Shown here in pieces: positions 1-7,773 of a DNA stretch of 34,804 nt. The stretch is taken from NCBI GenBank assembly GCA_016190205.1, contig JACPQZ010000042.1, forward strand, positions 1-34,804, given 5' to 3'. How positions within the stretch are numbered: the stretch's first letter is position 1; every line of letters begins with the position of its first letter. This stretch comes from Candidatus Omnitrophota bacterium. GTDB lineage: Bacteria; Omnitrophota; JACPQZ01. A program made the position numbers and the translations under genes. The notes beneath the pieces were generated by a model. The model was not told the DNA's origin. It saw only the letters and a program-made list of their open reading frames with translations, and did not search any database.

Positions 1-3000
1 CAGCTTGATGAGCTGCGGCAGGGATACGCTTTTGCAGCTCCGATACTTCAGGCCGACCTTCCTCGATTCGAGTGGGCCGGGAAGTTATGGAGGGATAAGT
101 ATAACGAACTTGTGGAACTCGTTCCGCTCCCTGAACTCCCGAAGGCCAAGCCAGGTATCCAGCCGGGGGTTTTAGTGGTTGTCCCTACGGGTGAAATGGC
201 TTACAGCCAGCCGGGTTCAAACCGCCTGGCTGGATGGCATGATGTCCCTTTGACAGACCAAGGCAGGCGCGAGGCGGCCGCGGCAGGGCAACTTCTTATT
301 CTCAATGAACTCAAGCTAGACCGGGCTTTCGCTTCGGATCAATCTCGTTCCATCGAGACGGCAGACATTATCCTTAAAGCAGGGGATTTCGGTGAGGTGC
401 CGGTCACGAAGCAGTCCGAGCTCAAGGGCCGCAATGCGGGACTCATGACAGGCTGGCGAATCCCGGATATGATCGACGTCTTCGGCAGGGAGACTTGTAA
501 GTACTGGAGCTTGGGATATTCGAGCAGTGACGCAAGACCCCCGGGCGGAGAAAATCTCTTAGACAGTCAGGAGAGGATTATCCCGCGTTTTGTGAATGAT
601 GTGATGCGTGAAGTAGTCGAGGGGAAAAATGTGCTGGTGTCACTTGATGATGACGCGATCCGCGCCATTCTGGTCTATCTTCGCAGACAGGAAGTGGACG
701 GGCCGCTTATGGAGGAGGATGTTATGGCACTCGAGATTCCGCGTGTCCCCTTCATCCATATTTCGTTCGAAGCAGGTCCGGATGGCCGCCTGACCAGTAA
801 TGAGATCTTTGTGTCGGGCAAGCAAGAGGTATCAGCAGAACGCGAGACTTCCGGGGATGGCCTTGGCGCTGTCGATGGTGTTTCGGAGCCGTCCATTCCA
901 TTTTTAGAGCGCGCGCCGCAGGATATGAAACTCAACGACCCCGTTCGGACAGTTGTGAGCGCCGATCTTGCGATTGACCTGGATGAAGATACCGGCATCC
1001 GTTCCATTAAGCTTAGCCGCCAGAGCCGGATCCTCGATGCCCTCATCCGGCAGATCGAGGGAAATCCCAACTGGGCTGTCACGGATATCTACGGGGTGGG
1101 CGATGTGGAGGCATTTGCCAGGTTCCTTAAGAACAATAAGGCGCACGGCCGGTTTAAAGGGAATCTTGAATATATGCTGGAACAGCCCATCGCAGGCAGC
1201 GACACCTCTGAGTTCGGTATTCTTCAGATAAACGGAGGTACAAGTATCGGGATCCACCGAAAGACGCTGGCACGTACTCACGGGATTATGCCGCCCGATA
1301 CCCAAAGGTTGATTCACTTCGCAGGGGCTGTTTCTCCGATCGGTTCTTACCCAAAAGATCTCAAGGTCATGTACATCCATCCCAGTCGCACGCCGGAGAA
1401 TGTTCCATTAACGGCCTGGGGCGTGTCCGGAACCCCAAGGGCTCATCATAAACACTTGTTACGCGTCTTACCCATGACCAGTCAAGGCGCTGCCCCGATC
1501 CTCCAAATACTCGGCAAGTATTTTGGAATTACCGCAGTCTCCATTGAAGCGGCCATGCCCTCCAATCAGATGGGTCAGGATCTCGACGTACAGCTCAATC
1601 AGCAGGTAGGCGGGGGACTCTCCCAGTTGCTGCCGGAAGTCTTCGGCCCGGGGAAGGCCCCTGTCATTAGTGGCGCCGGTGTGAGCTTTAGCCCGGTTAA
1701 GGGGGGGACAGAACTTTCTATTAATGTAGTTTTAAACAAACGAGATAGGCCTGTGACGGCGGATGAAGTAAACCAAGCGCTGAAGAAAGCTGTCCAGGAA
1801 GATCCGGCACTTTCTCAATTCATCTATTTTCCCTCTGACGACGAGGAGCCGGTTGCCTCGCACAGCGCAGACCGGCCGCAAGTGATCGTAGATTGGAAAC
1901 ACACAGGAGTAGTGGAGAGGGAATTTCAAGGAGGGCGTTATACACAGGTGAGCCTCAATGTTTGGATCAGCGAGTGGGCTTACGCGAGGGCCATCTGGGA
2001 CTTGGCCATCCGCGAGGAGCTTGCCCGTAACGCGCCGCGAGACCAGGATCCCGCACAGGCTCGGTTTCTCGCCTTTCAGCGCGGGCACGGGGCGGTTCCG
2101 CCGAGGCCGGAGTCTCAATACCGGGCTGTTTATGAACCCGTCCGGGATGCCGCCTTAAGCCTTGGACGGAAGGTGAAGGTGGCGATTCAGGGAGGCGGCG
2201 GGAGATCCGGCAAGCATGCCATTTGGGATCTCATCGGCAATCCTTATGTAGAACTTGTTGCGATCAATGGGGTGGACAACCTCGTTTCGTTGACGGAACA
2301 GCTTAAGCACGATGATGTATACGGGGATATTGATCTTGAGACAAGTTACGGACTTGACGAGAGCACGCGGCGGAACTTCATCATGCTCAATGGCCATAGG
2401 GTTTGGGTGTTTAACATAAGGGATGATATGACGAAACTTCCCTGGCGCGAGCTTGGGGTTGACGTCGTCGAGGAGATTTCAGGTACGCAGACCACGCGGG
2501 AGAAGGCCTATGGCCATATCGACGCGGGTGCCCAGGCCGTTCTCATTAATAACCCTCCGGGAGAAACGCTGGATGCCACCGTCATCCTGGGGGTCAACGA
2601 CGATGTGGGGCTGGACGGTACGGGCAGAATTTTCTCAATCGGATCATGCACGACGAATAATTGCGCGACACTCACGCAGGTGCTCGCACGGCGTTATGGG
2701 TCAGCCGGCATCTTAACAGAAAGTGGCAATACCATTCATGCCGTGACGAATACACAACGCCTCCTCGGCACCACCTCGGTAGAACCCCAGTCGCGGCGCG
2801 ACCGCTCGGGGCCTTATACGGCGCTTCGCACCTCATCGGGCGCCGGCGTACTCACGGCGCAGGTGGTGCCTGGAATGAAGGAAAACATCCAGGTAGCTGC
2901 CCTGCGGGCCGGAAACCCAACCGGTTCTGTGGTACCTCTTTTAATCCACCTGGCACCTGGGATTAAGACGTCCGTTGAGGAAGTAAACTCACTGTTTCAA

Positions 3001-6000
3001 GAGTCGGCTCAAACTGACCTACAGGGCATCCTGGCTGTTGAAGCTGGGGTCATGAGCTCCGGTGACATTTTGGGTAATCGCGCTTCGGCCGTCTTGGACC
3101 CGGAGCTGACGCGTGTCGAGGTGACCGAAGAAGGGACTTTGGTCTATCTGGTGGCTTGGTATGACAATGAGCCCGCACCCTCCGCCCGGATGAATGACAT
3201 GGCGGTTCTTGTGACCGCGAGGAAAGAAGCGTACCGACAGGGCCTGACCCCGCAAGAATCTCGCGCGCGGGAATTGGCCGAATGGTATTTCACCTCGAAT
3301 CAAAAAGAGGGCCTGACCGCACTTCGGCTGGAGCAATTGTGCAGATCGCGCGGAATCAGGATAGAACCTGCGCAGGCATTAAAAGTTTTGAATCGTATGG
3401 CGCATGAACGCCCGCTTGAGTTCCATCGGGAGATCGCAGACGCACAGGATAAGACCCATAACCTCTACAGCTACCGTCCGGTTCAACTCGCCACAGTGGG
3501 GCCCACCACTCCCAAACGCGGCGCGTTTACCGGGAAGGTGAGTATGGAGCATCTTGTAGAGGGCAGGGCAGGGGCCGTCTGGCTCGGCGACGATCCTTTA
3601 AGTGATGACAAAAGAACCGCTCTAGCAGTCAAAACGGCGCGATACTTGGGCCTCTACCCCATCGTTTCCATCAATGAGGCGACGGAGGTGGATCCCGAGC
3701 AGTTGAAGGGTCCAATCGAGCGGGCGCAGAGGAGCATAGCTCGAAGGCAACTCCTGGGGGAGGAGGGGGTCGCACGCCGCAGAAGAATCAGAAGCGATGC
3801 ACAGAGATCTGAACTCGTGGACCATCTCCTGGGCGAGCTCAAGGCACGCCTAAGCCCGACCTACCAGCTTACAAAGGAAGATCTTTTGCGGACCGCCCTT
3901 GCCTTCCGAATCGAGTCGGGAATGGAGGCCCAGGGTGTGCAAGAGGTGTTTAAGCATCTGCGCGCTCAACTGGCGCTGGAATACGGTATGGCGCCGGAGG
4001 AAGCCGCAAAGATTCCTTTCATTTATACTGGAAAACTTGCGGATGAAATTCCAGAAAATCATGTGAAGGCACTGCTCGCTCAAGAAGACGTCGGTGGCGT
4101 TTTCATTCCGGCGGAGCATTTTGAGGTGATCAGAAGACTCGAGGGCAATGAAGGTGACCCCCCCATTCTTCTAGTGGAGGCCCCGGCACAGCTCTCGGAG
4201 CGGGAGATCTTGGACGCCCTCGAGCCTTATCAGAAATCCTTCCGCATCGTCCTGCTCGCACCCTTTGAGCGTCTCTATGCCCTGGATCAGGAGCAAAAGG
4301 GTGCTCCCATTGATTGGGAGGCTCAAAGGCCGGTGGCGGTGTTTAGCCAGGGCATGGGCGAGCATCGCATCCTGGACGAGATTCTGAAACCCCTGGTTGG
4401 TCAACCCCAGCCTTTTGGCTGGAGTGCCAGGTTGAGCCCGGAACTTACCCCCCAGGCGCTCAAGGGAAGGGTCGACGGGGTGCTCGCCGGCCATTCTGAA
4501 ATCCGGAAGGATCTTAAGGATCGTATTGAAGCCCTTATCAACGCCGGCAGGCTGGTTGTGCCCCAGGGTGAGGTGCGGGAAACTTTCGTGCGCAGTCTGG
4601 TCGATCGGGTGATTCGGAAGGCCCTGGAGGAAGCCGTGGGAGTCCGCAGGCCCGGTGCGAAAAATATCCTAGCCATCAACGTGACGAATGAGGAGTACGA
4701 GGCGGGCCTTACGGAGCGGGTGATCGAGGCTCAACTTGTGGGAAATGCCTTCAACGGCGGGTTTGGCGCGCTTCGAAACATTTCACTGGAAGAGATGTTA
4801 GAGACCCTCGTGGTTTTTGAACCGGTATTTGCCATAGGCACGGGCAAGACGCCCACGTCGGACGTTGTGAAAAGTAAACTGGACCATGTGGAGAACGTTC
4901 TGGCGGGCCTCATTGCCGGCAAGTTGAGAATGATGGAAGCTGGAGCGCTGTCTGGGCTCATTCAGACGCATTTGAGCGAAGGTGAACGTGCGGCCCTAGA
5001 AGGCGCGACGGGTGCGGAGAAGATCGAGCGGTTGGCGCGGAGTTTGGCTAAACAGCAGATTTCGAGAGGATACGGCGGGAGCGTGAGCAAGGAAAATGTG
5101 GAGAGGCTCATCGCCGAGGCTGGCGGCGAGGTATGGCTGGTGGGAACCGCCAGCCGCAGTGCCGATGAATTTGCGGCCGTTGTAGACATGTCGGCGAGAA
5201 GGGGTGCCGCGGCAGGTGTGGTACCCTTTGCGATCGCCAACTGGAAGGCCGCAGTAAATAAACACTCTCCCCAGGAGCATGTTGCCACGCTCGCTCCTCT
5301 GATTGAACCTGAGTTTCGTTCGCCTGACGTGCGTGTGGGGCTATCCGTAGCGGCGACACAGATTCCCATCGTTGTGCAGGCGCTAAACGAGGCCACTAGC
5401 GAGAGGGAAGGGATGACGGGAGTGGCAAGTTCTGCAGGGGATGGCTTGGTGGAAGATGCGATTACGATCCCGCTGGAAAAGTTGCAAGTTACATTTGAGC
5501 AGGTGAATGCGACAGGCAGCGGCCGGATGGAACGCGTGTTGCGCCGTCAGCTCGCAAATCACCGTAGCTCTCTACTCGGACAGGTGATTTTGGCGCGTCA
5601 GGCGCGGGACTTGGTTAATATTTCAGCGACTCCTTTTTCCATTGTGGTGAGCGACGCGGCTATAACAGCGCAAGAGGGCTTAAGGGAGTTCGAAATCTTG
5701 CGGACTCTCTTCGGTCCGGAACAGGTCTTTACTGTGAGCGAATATCTTGGCAAGATTCGGCCGGTTTCTCCGAAGACCCTGTTTGTCGTGACGGAAAAAG
5801 AACAAGGTCTCATCGGGCTGGGAGATTTTGATCTCGGCCGGCTGTATCGCACAGAAAATTTTGAAGAGATCCACGTGTTTCGATGCGAGGGCAGTGTCCT
5901 TTCTGCCCTCCGGGGTATCAGTCGGGCCGTTCCTTTCCAGGATCACGTCCAGTTTTTACAAGAACTCATGCAGTCCATCGCCGAAGAAGTGACCCGCCAG

Positions 6001-6009
6001 GCCGCGTAA
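1..6009 (+). CDS. Giant multidomain glycolytic-enzyme-like fusion protein (5'-truncated by window edge): histidine-phosphatase/PGAM-like, pseudo-GAPDH, GAPDH, tandem TPI-like domains
   Basis: Frame 1 has no stop from nt 1 to TAA at 6007-6009 (listed ORF starts at GTG 112, but QLDELRQGYAFAAPILQADLPRFEWAGKLWRDKYNEL precedes it in frame). Motifs: GWHDVPLTDQGRREA / ASDQSRSIETADII (PGAM-like); FSIGSCTTNNCATL, HAVTNTQ, WYDNE (GAPDH); GHSEIRKD, FEPVFAIGTGKTPTSD, YGGSVSKEN, FAIANWK (TPI). Confidence 0.88.
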   Translation, partial: QLDELRQGYAFAAPILQADLPRFEWAGKLWRDKYNELVELVPLPELPKAKPGIQPGVLVVVPTGEMAYSQPGSNRLAGWHDVPLTDQGRREAAAAGQLLILNELKLDRAFASDQSRSIETADIILKAGDFGEVPVTKQSELKGRNAGLMTGWRIPDMIDVFGRETCKYWSLGYSSSDARPPGGENLLDSQERIIPRFVNDVMREVVEGKNVLVSLDDDAIRAILVYLRRQEVDGPLMEEDVMALEIPRVPFIHISFEAGPDGRLTSNEIFVSGKQEVSAERETSGDGLGAVDGVSEPSIPFLERAPQDMKLNDPVRTVVSADLAIDLDEDTGIRSIKLSRQSRILDALIRQIEGNPNWAVTDIYGVGDVEAFARFLKNNKAHGRFKGNLEYMLEQPIAGSDTSEFGILQINGGTSIGIHRKTLARTHGIMPPDTQRLIHFAGAVSPIGSYPKDLKVMYIHPSRTPENVPLTAWGVSGTPRAHHKHLLRVLPMTSQGAAPILQILGKYFGITAVSIEAAMPSNQMGQDLDVQLNQQVGGGLSQLLPEVFGPGKAPVISGAGVSFSPVKGGTELSINVVLNKRDRPVTADEVNQALKKAVQEDPALSQFIYFPSDDEEPVASHSADRPQVIVDWKHTGVVEREFQGGRYTQVSLNVWISEWAYARAIWDLAIREELARNAPRDQDPAQARFLAFQRGHGAVPPRPESQYRAVYEPVRDAALSLGRKVKVAIQGGGGRSGKHAIWDLIGNPYVELVAINGVDNLVSLTEQLKHDDVYGDIDLETSYGLDESTRRNFIMLNGHRVWVFNIRDDMTKLPWRELGVDVVEEISGTQTTREKAYGHIDAGAQAVLINNPPGETLDATVILGVNDDVGLDGTGRIFSIGSCTTNNCATLTQVLARRYGSAGILTESGNTIHAVTNTQRLLGTTSVEPQSRRDRSGPYTALRTSSGAGVLTAQVVPGMKENIQVAALRAGNPTGSVVPLLIHLAPGIKTSVEEVNSLFQESAQTDLQGILAVEAGVMSSGDILGNRASAVLDPELTRVEVTEEGTLVYLVAWYDNEPAPSARMNDMAVLVTARKEAYRQGLTPQESRARELAEWYFTSNQKEGLTALRLEQLCRSRGIRIEPAQALKVLNRMAHERPLEFHREIADAQDKTHNLYSYRPVQLATVGPTTPKRGAFTGKVSMEHLVEGRAGAVWLGDDPLSDDKRTALAVKTARYLGLYPIVSINEATEVDPEQLKGPIERAQRSIARRQLLGEEGVARRRRIRSDAQRSELVDHLLGELKARLSPTYQLTKEDLLRTALAFRIESGMEAQGVQEVFKHLRAQLALEYGMAPEEAAKIPFIYTGKLADEIPENHVKALLAQEDVGGVFIPAEHFEVIRRLEGNEGDPPILLVEAPAQLSEREILDALEPYQKSFRIVLLAPFERLYALDQEQKGAPIDWEAQRPVAVFSQGMGEHRILDEILKPLVGQPQPFGWSARLSPELTPQALKGRVDGVLAGHSEIRKDLKDRIEALINAGRLVVPQGEVRETFVRSLVDRVIRKALEEAVGVRRPGAKNILAINVTNEEYEAGLTERVIEAQLVGNAFNGGFGALRNISLEEMLETLVVFEPVFAIGTGKTPTSDVVKSKLDHVENVLAGLIAGKLRMMEAGALSGLIQTHLSEGERAALEGATGAEKIERLARSLAKQQISRGYGGSVSKENVERLIAEAGGEVWLVGTASRSADEFAAVVDMSARRGAAAGVVPFAIANWKAAVNKHSPQEHVATLAPLIEPEFRSPDVRVGLSVAATQIPIVVQALNEATSEREGMTGVASSAGDGLVEDAITIPLEKLQVTFEQVNATGSGRMERVLRRQLANHRSSLLGQVILARQARDLVNISATPFSIVVSDAAITAQEGLREFEILRTLFGPEQVFTVSEYLGKIRPVSPKTLFVVTEKEQGLIGLGDFDLGRLYRTENFEEIHVFRCEGSVLSALRGISRAVPFQDHVQFLQELMQSIAEEVTRQAA
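163..756 (+). other. Histidine phosphatase (PGAM-like) domain, catalytic His residues apparently lost
   Basis: VVVPTGEMAYS..NRLAGWHDVPLTDQGRREA aligns with LVRHGET..GWxDxPLTxxGxxQA; GGENLLDSQERI with GES..DxxxR; NVLVSLDDDAIRAIL with VLVVSHGGxIRAL. Confidence 0.75.
964..2031 (+). other. Degenerate GAPDH-like domain lacking the catalytic Cys
   Basis: AVTDIYGVGDVEAFARFLKNNKAHGRFKG (cf. INDLTDxETLAHLLKYDSVHGRF); PMTSQGAAPILQILGKYFGI at the position of SCTTNCLAPxAKVLxxxFGI; NVWISEWAYARAIWDLA (cf. SWYDNEWGYSNRVVDLA). Confidence 0.72.
2170..3216 (+). other. GAPDH domain with conserved active-site Cys (TGC 2647-2649)
   Basis: VKVAIQGGGGRSGKHAIWDL...FSIGSCTTNNCATLTQVL...TIHAVTNTQRLLGT...VAWYDNEP. 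Confidence 0.85.
3484..4146 (+). other. Degenerate triosephosphate isomerase-like domain 1
   Basis: GAFTGKVSMEHL...AVWLGDDPLSDD (HSERR lost)...GLYPIVSINEA...IPFIYTGKLADEIPENHVKALLAQEDVGGVFIPAEHFEVI (cf. ILYGGSVxxENxxELLAQxDIDGxLVGGASL). Confidence 0.7.
4159..5196 (+). other. Triosephosphate isomerase-like domain 2 (His and Glu catalytic residues retained)
   Basis: GVLAGHSEIRKDLKDRIEALINAGRLVVPQGE; VVFEPVFAIGTGKTPTSD; SRGYGGSVSKENVERLIAEAGGEVWLVGTASRSADEFAAVV. Confidence 0.82.
5221..5400 (+). other. TPI N-terminal-like segment carrying the NWK Lys
   Basis: PFAIANWKAAVNKHSPQEHVATLAPLI...DVRVGLSVAATQIPIVVQAL resembles TPI strands 1-2 (FVAGNWKMN...VEVVVAPPFTALPAV). Confidence 0.6.
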
Positions 6010-6041
6010 GCGAATTATTTTCAAAAACGCAAGAAAAATTC

Positions 6042-6070
6042 TTGACAAGGATTTCGGACTCACGTAGATT
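6042..6070 (+). promoter_or_regulatory. Sigma70-like promoter
   Basis: TTGACA (6042-6047), 17-nt spacer, TAGATT (6065-6070). Confidence 0.6.
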
Positions 6071-6088
6071 AGTGGAAGGTGAGTAGAC

Positions 6089-6283
6089 ATGTTGTTTTCT
6101 CTAATGCTTGCTCTGATCTTTACGGTCCCGGTCACCGGGTCGCCGATCACGCGCCCCGCAACTAGTGAACTTGCAACTCTGACTGAAGTGCTGGTTGATC
6201 CTTCGACCCGGCCGGGACCTTTTTTACAAGAGACCGTATTCCGCCGGGGCCGTCATTCGGATCTCTTAGCTAGAAACCTCTAG
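6089..6283 (+). CDS. Putative 64-aa small protein with hydrophobic N-terminus (or the body of an sRNA)
   Basis: ATG after GAAGGTGAG ribosome-binding-like sequence; MLFSLMLALIFTVPVTGSP start; lies between a promoter and an intrinsic terminator. Confidence 0.4.
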   Translation: MLFSLMLALIFTVPVTGSPITRPATSELATLTEVLVDPSTRPGPFLQETVFRRGRHSDLLARNL

Positions 6284-6306
6284 GTGACGACAACGGTTGG
6301 CTTTTT

Positions 6307-6346
6307 AGCGTGAGGGATTTGTAAAGCCCTCGCGCTGTTTTTTTTG
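6307..6346 (+). terminator. Rho-independent terminator
   Basis: AGCGTGAGGG / CCCTCGCGCT stem (one G-U type mismatch) followed by GTTTTTTTTG. Confidence 0.8.
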
Positions 6347-6412
6347 TTTGGATGGGACCGCGGCCCTTCCTAATATATAGAAGCTATCCCTCCTTGTAAG
6401 GCGGCACGCCCT

Positions 6413-7675
6413 ATGATAAAATCCCCTCTCGGAATGGCTGGTATCTTGCCCTTTCGCGCAACCCGCTATAACCTGCGCAAAATAAAGGTATTAGAGAAAG
6501 TCGTTGCCCCGCCATACGACTGTATCAGCCCTCTGGAACAGAAGGCCCTTTACCGGAAAAGCCCTTATAACTGCGTGCGGCTAATTTTAAGGAAGGGGTC
6601 CTTTACGCGTTCTGCGGGCCCTTTGCTTTACAAAGCGGCGGCCAGGGATCTTAAGCGGTGGAAGTCGGGCGGCGTTCTGGTGAAGGATGCCGAGCCGTCT
6701 TGCTACCTTTATGAGCAGCGGTACACGGCGGGCGGCCATCATGTTAGGAGAAAGGGTCTCTTCGTTTTAATAGCCCTTTCGTCGGGCAAGCGGAAGATAG
6801 TGCCGCACGAACGCACCCTTTCTGCTCCCAAGAAGGACCGGTTTGAGCTCACCAAGGCGACGCGTACGAATCTCTCGGCCATTTTTGGCCTCTACCGTGA
6901 TCCGGGCAGAAGGATAGAAAGGCTCACGCGTGACGCGCGGGGGGGCCGTCCCCTTTTTACAGTTCGGGGGCAGGATGGGGTGCTCAATAGCCTTTGGCAG
7001 GTGCGGGATCCCAAAAAGCTAAGCGCCTTGACCCGCGCGCTGGGCACCAAGCGAATTTGGATTGCAGACGGGCACCACCGTTTTGAGACGGCCGTTGAGT
7101 ATAACCACTGGGCCCGGTCGAGGGGGTTAAAGCTCAACACGGGATATATCCTGGCGTGCCTGGTGGCGATGGAAGATCCCGGTTTAAGGATTTTTGCCAT
7201 ACATCGGCTCATACGAATCCGGGACAGGGATGCCAAGAGTGACTTTCTCAGAGGGTTAAGACAGAATTTTAATATCCGGTCCGTCGCCAGCCTTGTAAAG
7301 CTCCTGCCCCTCCTGGAGAAAAGGAGCGCCTTCCATAATATAGGGATGACCGACGGGAGGGGTTTTTACCTGGTAACGGCCCGGCGCCGCCATCCGGGCG
7401 ATTTGGATGTGGAGTTCCTGGACCGCAAGATCATGCGGCCCCTCATGGAGCGGGCCCATCTCAAAAAGGGAACGGATATCCAGTTTGAGCACGAACCTGC
7501 GAAGGCGGTCAGGCGCGTGGCACGAGGCGAGTTTGACTACGGCGTTTTTCTCGCCCCTACGACCTTGAAGGACTTGAGGCGAAGGACGGGCCAGGGCAAG
7601 CGCCTCCCTGAAAAGTCGACATACTTTTACCCCAAGATTTTGTCGGGGCTCGTTTTTAATGAGTTAGAAAATTGA
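6413..7675 (+). CDS. DUF1015 family protein
   Basis: PFRATRYNLRKIKVLEKVVAPPYDCISPLEQKALYRKSPYNCVRLIL and IADGHHRFETAVEY are characteristic of DUF1015. Confidence 0.88.
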   Translation: MIKSPLGMAGILPFRATRYNLRKIKVLEKVVAPPYDCISPLEQKALYRKSPYNCVRLILRKGSFTRSAGPLLYKAAARDLKRWKSGGVLVKDAEPSCYLYEQRYTAGGHHVRRKGLFVLIALSSGKRKIVPHERTLSAPKKDRFELTKATRTNLSAIFGLYRDPGRRIERLTRDARGGRPLFTVRGQDGVLNSLWQVRDPKKLSALTRALGTKRIWIADGHHRFETAVEYNHWARSRGLKLNTGYILACLVAMEDPGLRIFAIHRLIRIRDRDAKSDFLRGLRQNFNIRSVASLVKLLPLLEKRSAFHNIGMTDGRGFYLVTARRRHPGDLDVEFLDRKIMRPLMERAHLKKGTDIQFEHEPAKAVRRVARGEFDYGVFLAPTTLKDLRRRTGQGKRLPEKSTYFYPKILSGLVFNELEN

Positions 7676-7678
7676 GGT

Positions 7679-7752
7679 TTCGTATCTCGTATCTCGTGAA
7701 GCGTATCTCGCAACGGTTTGCGATTCACGATTCACGATTCACGAACGACGAA
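7679..7752 (+). repeat. Heptad-phased imperfect inverted repeat / hairpin (solo element)
   Basis: CGTATCT CGTATCT CGTGAAG CGTATCT CGCAACG GTTTGCG ATTCACG ATTCACG ATTCACG AACGACG; 35-nt arms 7679-7713 and 7718-7752 match 25/35 in inverted orientation around a CGCAA-CGGT-TTGCG tip. Confidence 0.9.
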
Positions 7753-7773
7753 CCAGCACGCTAGGAGGAAGTC

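Noticed and set aside
640-5946. Many antisense and out-of-frame ORFs (61-144 aa) within the giant ORF
   Set aside because: High-GC shadow ORFs; translations show no recognisable families and the sense frame carries clear domain motifs.
7681-7750. CRISPR-like array
   Set aside because: 7-nt units with inverted orientation and no 25-40 nt repeats/spacers; not a CRISPR. Reported as a heptad hairpin instead.
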